DNA of 64,000 nucleotides, taken from NCBI RefSeq assembly GCF_003545695.1, contig NZ_QUZZ01000002.1:496001-560000 (forward strand), written 5' to 3'. The notes beneath the pieces are model-generated. The model was not told the origin of the DNA, searched no databases, and saw nothing but the letters and a program-made list of their open reading frames with translations. A program made the position numbers and the translations under genes. Positions 52,693 to 60,545 of this stretch are shown piece after piece (positions within the stretch are counted from its first letter, which is position 1; the number at the start of each line of letters is the position of its first letter). Origin of the DNA: Taibaiella helva (GTDB lineage Bacteria > Bacteroidota > Bacteroidia > Chitinophagales > Chitinophagaceae).

Positions 52693-53580
52693 ATGAGCAA
52701 GCCGATGCAGGACCCGCAGACAAAATATCCCGCGCCGCCTTTCCCCCAGCAGCAGATAGCTGTTCCCGGCACGGAAAAAGAGATGAATCCCAAGGCCGAT
52801 CATGGCGAACATAGCTACAAAGGCAGCGGACGGCTGGCAGGAAAGAAGGCAATCATTACCGGCGGCGATTCCGGTATCGGAAGGGCTGTGGCCATTGCCT
52901 ATGCAAGGGAAGGCGCCGATGTAATGATCTGTTACGGTTATCATACAGAAGAAGCCGATGCGCAGGAAACGGCACGCTGGGTAAAGGATGCGGGGCAGCA
53001 GGCGATCCTGGTGCAGGGCGATATCGGGGAAGAGGAGCACTGCAGGAAAATTGTGGCGACGGCGATAAAGGAATGGGGCCGGCTGGATATCCTGGTCAAC
53101 AATGCGGCTTTCCAGATGTCGCATAAAACGATCGCTGAAATCCCCGCCGAAGAGTGGGAACGGACCTTCGCTACCAATATGCACAGCATGTTCTATCTCT
53201 GCAAGGCTGCCGATCCGCACCTGCTTCCCGGCAGTGTCATTATCAATACCGCATCTGTAAATGCTTACCACCCCAATGCTGCGCTGCTGGCTTATGCGGC
53301 GACGAAGGCCGCCATTCAGAATTTTACAGCCAACCTCGCGCAGGTCCTGCTCGAGCAGGAACGGGGCATACGGGTCAATGCTGTTGCTCCCGGACCGGTA
53401 TGGACACCATTGATCCCCTCGACAGTCCCGGGTCCGGCCCATTTCGGTGAAGATAGCCCCATGAAACGCCCGGCCCAGCCTGCGGAGATCGCACCCTCCT
53501 ATGTATTCCTGACTTCAGAAGAAAGCAGCTATATCTCCGGCGCAACTCTTGCCGTAACGGGCGGCAAGATCACGATATGA
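52693..53580 (+). CDS. YghA-like short-chain dehydrogenase/reductase
   Basis: The 295-residue protein has an N-terminal extension typical of YghA-type SDRs (PMQDPQTKYPAPPFPQQQ, then MNPKADHGE), NAD(P) motif IITGGDSGIGRAVAIAYARE, NNAAFQ and catalytic YAATKAA. The C-terminal end YISGATLAVTGG is classical. The family is associated with general or osmotic stress (aldehyde or sugar alcohol reductases), and the gene lies in the same region as YciF and KGG genes. Confidence 0.92.
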   Translation: MSKPMQDPQTKYPAPPFPQQQIAVPGTEKEMNPKADHGEHSYKGSGRLAGKKAIITGGDSGIGRAVAIAYAREGADVMICYGYHTEEADAQETARWVKDAGQQAILVQGDIGEEEHCRKIVATAIKEWGRLDILVNNAAFQMSHKTIAEIPAEEWERTFATNMHSMFYLCKAADPHLLPGSVIINTASVNAYHPNAALLAYAATKAAIQNFTANLAQVLLEQERGIRVNAVAPGPVWTPLIPSTVPGPAHFGEDSPMKRPAQPAEIAPSYVFLTSEESSYISGATLAVTGGKITI

Positions 53581-53591
53581 CCTTACAGGAA

Positions 53592-53801
53592 TCAATCCCA
53601 TGCACCTTCCTGTTCCCTGGCTATGGTATCGCTGTCGCAGAACCAAGCGAAGAAATCCTGGGTTCCGGGTAAGCGTCCTTCATACAGCAGCTGCGCAATG
53701 TCCAGCCCGGCCCAGTAACGGTTGATCCAATAGACAGGTTGCCTGTAATAGGGCTTTAGTATTCCGGTGCAATCCCCGGCAAGCGGGAATAGGCATGACA
53801 C
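53592..53801 (-). pseudogene. Possible remnant of a small gene (uncertain)
   Basis: One minus-strand frame, opening at a GTG at 53801, encodes PYYRQPVYWINRYWAGLDIA and then LPGTQDFFAWFCDSDTIARE, ending near 53592. The region upstream (53802-53910) shows coding-like residues in a different frame (MTMHRIRHTPSGLPEQTALS). This could be one gene broken by a frameshift or chance open frames. No domain is recognised. Confidence 0.35.
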
Positions 53802-54085
53802 AGCATATCGAGCCGTTTTTGCCTGCGTTCAGCTCTTTTAGTACCTGGGATAATGCTGTTTGTTCCGGCAGCCCGGAAGGGGTATGCCTGATCCGGTGCA
53901 TAGTCATGTGTCATAGCATATGGTTGAAATATGGTTTCTTAAAGGATGTACCGGCATGGAAGCATTCGGAACCGGTACCACCGTGGCAGTGTTCACGCTT
54001 TTGGCGGGCAAGGTGGCTATCCGTAAAAGAAAAGAAGGGCGCCACCGGTCATCCGGGGCCCCTCTTCCTGAGTTTTACGGGAAAG

Positions 54086-55126
54086 TTATCTTCCGCCGTG
54101 CGAAGCGCGGCCGCCCATGGCCGCGATACGGCGCACCTCAGCTTTGCCCATGGATGCAAAGCCGCGACGGCTGCTTCTGCCTCCGCCATTATTACCACCG
54201 CGTCCACCGCTATTACCGCCGCGTCCACCGCTATTACCGCCGCGTCCACCGTTGTTGCTGCTACGTCCGGCGCCGTTACCACCGCGTCCGCCACCATGCG
54301 AGGCGTGTCCCCCCATAGCGGCAATGCGACGTACCTGGTCGCGATCCATTGCTGCAAAGCCTCTGCGGCTTCCGCCACGGCGGTCGTCGTCATCATCATC
54401 GTCATCGCGTCGTCTTCCGCCACCGTGGGACGCGTGCCCGCCCATAGCGGAGATGCGGCGGACTTCATCCCGGTCCATAGCGGCGAAGCCTCTGCGGCTT
54501 CCGCCACCACGGTCATCGTCATCATCATAGCGCCCGCGGCCGTTTCCACCTGAGCTGCGGCCTCCGCCACGGCGGTCGTAGTCATCGTCATCATCGCGTC
54601 GCCGGCCTCCGCCATGGGAAGCGTGACCGCCTTTGGCTGCGATGCGACGTACTTCGTCGCGGTCCATAGCGGCAAATCCGCGGCGGCTGCGACTATCTCC
54701 GTAGTCGTCATCATACTCGTCGTCTTCGTATCTGCCCCGTCCGCGGTTTGAGCGATCATCTTCATCATAGTCGTCTTCATCGTATCTGCCCCTTCCGCCA
54801 TGCGAAGCCCTGCCGCCTTCAGCGGCGATGCGGCGTACCTCATCACGGTCCATAGCGGCGAATCCGCGACGGCTGCGACCATCTCCATAGTCGTCATCAT
54901 CATACTCATCGTCATAACGTCCGCGCCTTCCACTATAGCGATCATCGTCGTCATCGTCCTCGTAGCGGTCATTGTACCGGCTACGGCCACCGCCATAATC
55001 ATCATAGTCGTCATCCTCATAATCCTCATCGTAACGGCTGCCGGAGCTGTAGGAGCGTTCGCCGGACCTTCTGTAATCCCTGTCGTCTCTGTCGGAATCG
55101 TAATTTCCCCGATTTCGTGTTGGCAT
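54086..55126 (-). CDS. KGG-type stress-repeat protein with five repeats and D/R/G-rich linkers
   Basis: The 346-residue protein contains five near-identical units of about 26 residues of the type RRGFAAMDRDEVRRIAA followed by GG-ASHGG, at residues 85-111, 148-173, 210-236, 253-279 and 319-345. These match the KGG/con-10/YciG stress motif (GF-xM-...-IA-KGG-A-H). Linkers are Asp/Arg/Gly/Tyr-rich and predicted disordered, with long D runs (241-248) and SGGRGGN repeats (299-312). Family members are general stress, desiccation or sporulation proteins of unknown mechanism. The repeat number here is unusual. Confidence 0.88.
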   Translation of the reverse strand: MPTRNRGNYDSDRDDRDYRRSGERSYSSGSRYDEDYEDDDYDDYGGGRSRYNDRYEDDDDDDRYSGRRGRYDDEYDDDDYGDGRSRRGFAAMDRDEVRRIAAEGGRASHGGRGRYDEDDYDEDDRSNRGRGRYEDDEYDDDYGDSRSRRGFAAMDRDEVRRIAAKGGHASHGGGRRRDDDDDYDRRGGGRSSGGNGRGRYDDDDDRGGGSRRGFAAMDRDEVRRISAMGGHASHGGGRRRDDDDDDDDRRGGSRRGFAAMDRDQVRRIAAMGGHASHGGGRGGNGAGRSSNNGGRGGNSGGRGGNSGGRGGNNGGGRSSRRGFASMGKAEVRRIAAMGGRASHGGR

Positions 55127-55141
55127 AGTTCAATGTTTTTT

Positions 55142-55722
55142 TAGGTTGAAATATGTTTATAGATTCAAATGCTATGCCAGCAGCTCATCACAGACAAATA
55201 TGGATTGTCTGCCTGTATTAGGTGCTTCAGAATGAAAGCTTCCTGTATTGCGGTTGCAACAAGAGGTGGCAATGGGTAATTGCTCCAGGTGTAAGTATTT
55301 TCATGTTAGGTGCAATCCGCTCCACGAATGGGGCTTTGCTTAGGAGGTAGGTAACCACTTCTCCCTTTTCATTTAAAATTTCCCTCAGGCCACTATGGAT
55401 CAATTGCCTGCACTGATAGGGGGCTTAGCTCCGGCAGCTTTACGATCTCTTCTTCGAGATATATAGCCCTTTGTGCGATTTTCCGGAAGTCATCAGCAGC
55501 AAAGTGAAGATGCTTAATGGCAGATTGATATCGTCTCGGATACCGGGGGCACCGGGGTCTTTATGATGATTCCCAATAAGATCGGATTGAAACAGGGACT
55601 ATGCTAACTGTTGCTGTTCTTGCACTTATTCGGCAATACGGTTCCCGTATCAGCATTTCCTTTTATCCACCTTTTCTCACAAGACCGTTGAAGGCTATGC
55701 CCTTAGGTGCGCGCACCAGCTG
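55142..55722. other. Intergenic region, no gene seen
   Basis: About 580 bp between the KGG gene and the sigma-54-like site before dodecin. Only short non-conserved frames are present. Divergent regulatory DNA for the KGG gene must be here, but I find no clear -7 or -24/-12 element for it. Confidence 0.5.
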
Positions 55723-55737
55723 TGGCATTGCTTTTGC
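55723..55737 (+). promoter_or_regulatory. Putative sigma-54 promoter of the dodecin operon
   Basis: TGG-CATTGCTT-TTGC matches TGGCA-N6-TTGC, the best fit among the sites in this region. Transcription would start near 55749, 32 nt before the ATG. Confidence 0.65.
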
Positions 55738-55780
55738 GCTGTTACAGCAGAATATTTTTTAACCGCTAAACACAAAAGCT

Positions 55781-56032
55781 ATGCCTATAGTAAAAGTAAT
55801 TGAAGTCATTGCGGCTTCGGAAGCCAGTTTCGATGATGCCATCCGGAATGCGGTGCGGGAGGTGGCCGATACCGTCGACAATATCGATTCCGTTTATGTA
55901 AAAGATTTTAAGGTACATGTAGAAGGTGGTCAGATCAAATCCTATGGCGCTATATGTAAAGTCGCTTTCCGTGTCAATAAGAACGGTGCGAAGGGGGCCG
56001 GGACCGCATCCGGTCCGTCCGGTAAGAAATGA
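55781..56032 (+). CDS. Dodecin (flavin-storage) family protein
   Basis: The 83-residue protein begins MPIVKVIEVIAASEASFDDA and contains VREVADTVDNIDSVYVKDFK and VEGGQIKSYGAICKVAFRV, the beta-alpha-beta-beta dodecin fold that assembles into 12-mers binding flavin or CoA. The C-terminal tail is Gly/Ala/Lys-rich. It overlaps the next gene by 4 bp. Its promoter looks sigma-54 dependent. Confidence 0.93.
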   Translation: MPIVKVIEVIAASEASFDDAIRNAVREVADTVDNIDSVYVKDFKVHVEGGQIKSYGAICKVAFRVNKNGAKGAGTASGPSGKK

Positions 56033-56307
56033 GCAGGCTGGCCGGCGCACGTGGCAGAAGAGATCTCCGGTTGAATGTACGGCCACTGGAAATGATCTTG
56101 CGGCTCAGCCTGGGGCTGGCCCTGCCTTTTATGCTGGTGTGGGTACATCCGCTTTGGCTTATTATTGTCAATACTGTGGTCGCTACCTATCTGCTGGTCA
56201 CTGCTGCGCTCTTTTTCTGTCCGCTTAAATTCTTTTTTCAGCATGTGCTGGCGGGCAATAAAGGGGCCACTAAAGATGAACGGAAAATGCCTTTCAAAGA
56301 TCTTTAG
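56029..56307 (+). CDS. DUF2892-type small membrane protein
   Basis: The 92-residue protein starts with a basic tail (MSRLAGARGRRDLRLNV), then two membrane helices (ILRLSLGLALPFMLVWV; LIIVNTVVATYLLVTAALFF) and a Lys-rich end. The NV---R---G start fits DUF2892. It is translationally coupled to dodecin by ATGA. Function unknown. Confidence 0.75.
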   Translation: MSRLAGARGRRDLRLNVRPLEMILRLSLGLALPFMLVWVHPLWLIIVNTVVATYLLVTAALFFCPLKFFFQHVLAGNKGATKDERKMPFKDL

Positions 56308-56561
56308 GAAGAATGCTGCTGAATCATTTTTTATGAACGCCATAGCGGGTGGCGCCATTTTTTTCCTGCTCGGCCGTAGCCGGAGTACAACAAAAATTAC
56401 GATTCAAGCCCGTTTACATTTCGAATCGCTCAATGTGACGCGCCTGAAGTATCTTAAGACAGCCTTGCGTTGTTCTGCTGGTTTGATAAGAAATCGTTAT
56501 ACCCCGGAAAGCCTGATGGATCAGGGTCAACAATACTGTTTCTGTGTTGTTGATCTTCGCT

Positions 56562-58685
56562 ATGGAGCTGAAAACGTACATTGGTTTCCCCTTTCCTTTA
56601 GGAGCAACCTGGGATGGCAAAGGAGTTAATTTCTCATTGTTTTCTGATAACGCGACGGCTGTGGAGGTCTGCCTCTTTGATCATAAGGAAGATGCGACAC
56701 CATCGGCTTGTGTCCGGATCACAGATCGAACCTACAGTGTGTGGCATGTCTATATTCCGGGACTGAAGCCGGGCCAGCTGTATGGCTTCAGGGTACATGG
56801 TCCTTACCGCCCTGAAGAAGGGTTGCGCTTTAATCCGCACAAGTTGCTGATCGATCCCAACGGTAAGGCGATATCCGGTGTGCTGAACTGGCACGATGCT
56901 TTATTCGGCTATGAGATCGGCAGTCCTGACGGCGACCTGAAGATGAGCAAAACCGATAGCGCGCCTTATCTGCCGAAAGCGATCGTTGTGACGAATGACT
57001 TCGATTGGGAGGATGACAGGCCATTGAAGATACCTTACCAGAACACCATTATCTACGAAGCCCATGTAAAGGGTTATACCTGGCTTAATCCCGATATACC
57101 GGAGGAGATCAGAGGAACCTATGCTGCTATCGCTCATCCTGCTTCTGTCCGGTACCTTAAGGCGCTCGGCATTACAGCGATCGAGCTGATGCCCGTTCAT
57201 CATTTCGTTACCGACCGCTACCTCAACGATAAAGGCCTTACCAATTACTGGGGTTACAATACCATTAATTATTATGCGCCCGATATCCGCTATTCGGCCT
57301 CCTCGGAATGTGGCGGGCAGATCAATGAATTCAAGCAAATGGTGAAAGACCTGCACAAAGCGGGTATCGAAGTAATCCTCGATGTAGTGTACAACCATAC
57401 CGGCGAAGGGAGCGAGCTGGGACCTACCTTGTCGTTCAGGGGAATCGATAATGCGTCTTATTACCGGTTGCAGGATGAGAAGCGTTATTATATGGATTAT
57501 ACCGGCACGGGAAACACTCTCAATACAGTACAGCCCAATGTGCTGCGTATGATCATGGATAGCCTGCGCTACTGGATACTGGACATGCATGTAGACGGTT
57601 TCCGTTTCGACCTGGCCTCGACCCTGGCCCGGGAGCTGCATGAGGTGGACCGTCTGGGCTCCTTTTTTGATATCATCCACCAGGACCCTGTGATCTCCCA
57701 GGTGAAGCTGATCGCCGAACCCTGGGATGTGGGCGAAGGGGGGTACCAGGTGGGTAAGTTTCCTCCGGGCTGGGCCGAATGGAATGGTATGTTCCGCGAT
57801 TGTATCCGGGATTATTGGCGGGGAGCAGATAGTATGCTGGCCGAATTTGCCGGCCGCTTCACCGGCTCGGCTGATTTGTATAAAGATGACCGCTATCCGA
57901 CAGCCAGCATCAATTTCGTTACAGCGCATGACGGCTTTACCATGCGCGACCTCGTCTCCTATAATGAAAAGCATAACGAAGCGAATGGTGAAGACAACCA
58001 GGATGGCGAAAACCATAACCGGAGCTGGAACTGCGGAGCAGAAGGGGATACTGACGATAAATCCATATTGAAGCTGAGGCGGCAGCAGGTCCGCAACCTG
58101 ATGACCACGCTTTTTTTGTCCCAGGGAGTACCCATGCTGCTGGCAGGTGATGAGATCGGCCGCACGCAGAAAGGCAATAACAATGCCTACTGCCAGGACA
58201 ATGAGATCTCCTGGATCGACTGGGAAAATAAGGACGAAGTGCTGCTTGCCTTTACGCAAAAGCTGATCCGGATCAGGAAAGAGCATCCTATCTTTTGCCG
58301 CACCCGCTGGTTCAAAGGAGCCAAGCTAAAAGAAGGATCGGTTGCCGATATCGCCTGGTTCCTGCCCGAAGGAACAGAGATGACAGACGAGAACTGGAAT
58401 CATGACTATGCCAAGTCGCTGGCGGTTTTCCTGAACGGGCAGGGGATCAATGCACACACTTATGAGAACGAGCCGATCACAGACGATCATTTTTATATCC
58501 TGTTCAACGCCCATTACGAGGCTTTAGCCTTCAGGCTGCCGGACGCAGCCTATGGCGAACAGTGGATAAAGATCATAGACACGGCGCAGGAGGAAGAAAA
58601 TGAGGCGCAGGCGCTTTACCGCTGTGGCGAAAAGCTGACGGCGGCAGGGCGTTCTGTAGTCGTATTGCAGCAAAAGAAAAAATAG
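56562..58685 (+). CDS. glgX: Glycogen debranching enzyme GlgX (isoamylase-type)
   Basis: The ATG at 56562 (MELKTYIGFPFPLGATW) gives 707 residues; an upstream TTG at 56544 is not favoured. It has a CBM48 N-terminal domain and a GH13 (subfamily 11) barrel: VILDVVYNHTGEG, MHVDGFRFDLAS (nucleophile Asp), KLIAEPWDVG (acid/base Glu) and NFVTAHDGFTMRD. It hydrolyses alpha-1,6 branches of glycogen or limit dextrins, supplying linear maltodextrins for TreY/TreZ encoded downstream with 6-bp spacing. Confidence 0.95.
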   Translation: MELKTYIGFPFPLGATWDGKGVNFSLFSDNATAVEVCLFDHKEDATPSACVRITDRTYSVWHVYIPGLKPGQLYGFRVHGPYRPEEGLRFNPHKLLIDPNGKAISGVLNWHDALFGYEIGSPDGDLKMSKTDSAPYLPKAIVVTNDFDWEDDRPLKIPYQNTIIYEAHVKGYTWLNPDIPEEIRGTYAAIAHPASVRYLKALGITAIELMPVHHFVTDRYLNDKGLTNYWGYNTINYYAPDIRYSASSECGGQINEFKQMVKDLHKAGIEVILDVVYNHTGEGSELGPTLSFRGIDNASYYRLQDEKRYYMDYTGTGNTLNTVQPNVLRMIMDSLRYWILDMHVDGFRFDLASTLARELHEVDRLGSFFDIIHQDPVISQVKLIAEPWDVGEGGYQVGKFPPGWAEWNGMFRDCIRDYWRGADSMLAEFAGRFTGSADLYKDDRYPTASINFVTAHDGFTMRDLVSYNEKHNEANGEDNQDGENHNRSWNCGAEGDTDDKSILKLRRQQVRNLMTTLFLSQGVPMLLAGDEIGRTQKGNNNAYCQDNEISWIDWENKDEVLLAFTQKLIRIRKEHPIFCRTRWFKGAKLKEGSVADIAWFLPEGTEMTDENWNHDYAKSLAVFLNGQGINAHTYENEPITDDHFYILFNAHYEALAFRLPDAAYGEQWIKIIDTAQEEENEAQALYRCGEKLTAAGRSVVVLQQKKK

Positions 58686-58691
58686 ACCAGA

Positions 58692-60545
58692 ATGAACCAA
58701 CCCGATATCCGGAGAAAACAGTTAGGGATCAGCTTCCATGAAGGGCGGGCCGAAGTGTTGCTGTGGGCGCCAAAGGCCAGGGAACAGGTAGTGCTGCACG
58801 ACGAGACTACAGGCGAACATTTGCCGCTGGAGCGAGGAGCATTCGGCTATTGGACCTTACAGACCGATCGTATAGCGGACGATGACTTGTACTGTTTTTC
58901 TATTGATGGAGGCAAACCTTTGCCCGATCCGGCATCGCTATCGCAACCGGACGGCGTGCATGGCCCCTCTCAGGCATTGGATCTGCAGCATTTCCCCTGG
59001 ACCGATCAGCAATGGCACAACCCCGATTTTGGCGATTACATTATTTACGAGCTGCATACCGGTACCTTCAGCGAAGAAGGTAATTTCAACGGGATTATGG
59101 CTAAGCTCGGTTATTTGAGGAGCCTGGGTGTGAACGCAATCGAGCTGATGCCGGTGGCGCAATTCCCGGGGCGCCACAACTGGGGCTACGATGGTGTGTT
59201 TCCCTTTGCCGTTCAGCAGAGCTATGGCGGCGCCAGGGCTTTGCAGGAGCTGGTAGACCGCTGTCATAGCGAAGGCATCGCCGTAATCCTGGATGTGGTC
59301 TACAACCATCTGGGACCAGAAGGCAATTATCTCAAGGCTTACGGTCCTTACTTTACCGGCAAATACAAAACGCCCTGGGGCGAAGCGATCAATTTCGATG
59401 ATGCCTGCTGCGACCCGGTACGGCGCTTTTTTATCGAGAATGCTTTGATGTGGTTACGTGACTTCCATATCGACGCTCTCAGGCTGGATGCCGTGCATGC
59501 GATCAGGGACTTTAGTCCGCAGCATATTACCAAAGCCCTGAATGATGCCGTGACTTTATATGCCGACACTGTAAGTAAACGAAAGTACCTGATCGCGGAG
59601 ACCGACCTTAACGACAGCCGTTATATCCGCCCCGTGGCCGATTGTGGCTATGGCTTAAGGGCGCAGTGGAGCGACGAGTTCCATCATGCGCTGCGGGTGG
59701 CTGTGGGACAGAACCGTGAAGGCTATTATGCCGATTTCAATGGCCTGGAAGACCTGGCTGTCGCGATGAAGAATGCTTATGTTTTTACCGGGCAATACTC
59801 GGAACACAGGCAACGCAATTTCGGCACACCGACCTGGGGGATCAGCGGCGATCATTTTGTCGTCTTCGCACAGAACCATGACCAGGTAGGTAATAGAATG
59901 CTGGGAGAGCGACTGTCTCAGCTGACGGATCAGGAAACGGCAAAGCTGCTGGCAGCAGTAGTGCTCACGGCGCCTTTCGTTCCCTTGCTATTCATGGGGG
60001 AAGAGTGGGGGGCTTCTTCGCCCTTCCTGTATTTCACCGACCATAGTGACAAGCAGCTGATACAGGCCGTGGAAGCCGGGCGGAAAGCCGAGTTCGCTGC
60101 CTTTCAGCGGGAGGGCGAGCCTTTCCCGGCCAATGCCGAAGCAACCTGGCTCCGTTCCCGGCTCGACTGGACAGAGCGGAGCGGTGACCGGCACGAAACG
60201 ATGTTCCGCTTTTACAGGCATCTTATACAGCTAAGGAAGACGCATGCCGCTTTAAAGAATTATGACCGCGCTGCCGTAGAAGTGTCCTGCGATTCGTCTA
60301 AAGAAGTGTTGATCCTGGAGCGCACCTATGAGGAGCAGCACTTGTACTGCCTGTTCAACTTTTCCCTTCAGCCGCATGAGGTCCGGCTGCGGGAAGATGC
60401 CTTTCCTCTGCGGCTATTGCTTTGCTCGTCGGATCAATGCTGGATGGGCCCCGGCGATAGCGCATCACGTTATGATCGGGATACAGTATTGACCTTAACG
60501 CCCCGTTCCGCTCTTATCCTGTCCAACGATCATGTATCTTCCTGA
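58692..60545 (+). CDS. treZ: Malto-oligosyltrehalose trehalohydrolase
   Basis: The 617-residue GH13 enzyme has an N-terminal CBM48-like domain and motifs VILDVVYNHLGPEGNY, IDALRLDAVHAIRD (nucleophile Asp), LIAETDLND (acid/base Glu) and VVFAQNHDQVGNR. It releases trehalose from maltooligosyl-trehalose made by TreY. Its 3' end overlaps treY by 14 bp. The gene follows glgX in an operon for converting glycogen to trehalose. Confidence 0.95.
   Translation: MNQPDIRRKQLGISFHEGRAEVLLWAPKAREQVVLHDETTGEHLPLERGAFGYWTLQTDRIADDDLYCFSIDGGKPLPDPASLSQPDGVHGPSQALDLQHFPWTDQQWHNPDFGDYIIYELHTGTFSEEGNFNGIMAKLGYLRSLGVNAIELMPVAQFPGRHNWGYDGVFPFAVQQSYGGARALQELVDRCHSEGIAVILDVVYNHLGPEGNYLKAYGPYFTGKYKTPWGEAINFDDACCDPVRRFFIENALMWLRDFHIDALRLDAVHAIRDFSPQHITKALNDAVTLYADTVSKRKYLIAETDLNDSRYIRPVADCGYGLRAQWSDEFHHALRVAVGQNREGYYADFNGLEDLAVAMKNAYVFTGQYSEHRQRNFGTPTWGISGDHFVVFAQNHDQVGNRMLGERLSQLTDQETAKLLAAVVLTAPFVPLLFMGEEWGASSPFLYFTDHSDKQLIQAVEAGRKAEFAAFQREGEPFPANAEATWLRSRLDWTERSGDRHETMFRFYRHLIQLRKTHAALKNYDRAAVEVSCDSSKEVLILERTYEEQHLYCLFNFSLQPHEVRLREDAFPLRLLLCSSDQCWMGPGDSASRYDRDTVLTLTPRSALILSNDHVSS

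Noticed and set aside
53795-55029. Open frames rich in Ala/Thr/Ser (plus) or Met/Thr (minus) over the KGG gene
   Set aside because: They are other-frame readings of the repetitive KGG gene, whose fifth-fold repeat and matching motif show the true frame.
56901-58286. Minus-strand open frame of 461 residues
   Set aside because: Antisense of glgX, which has intact GH13 motifs.
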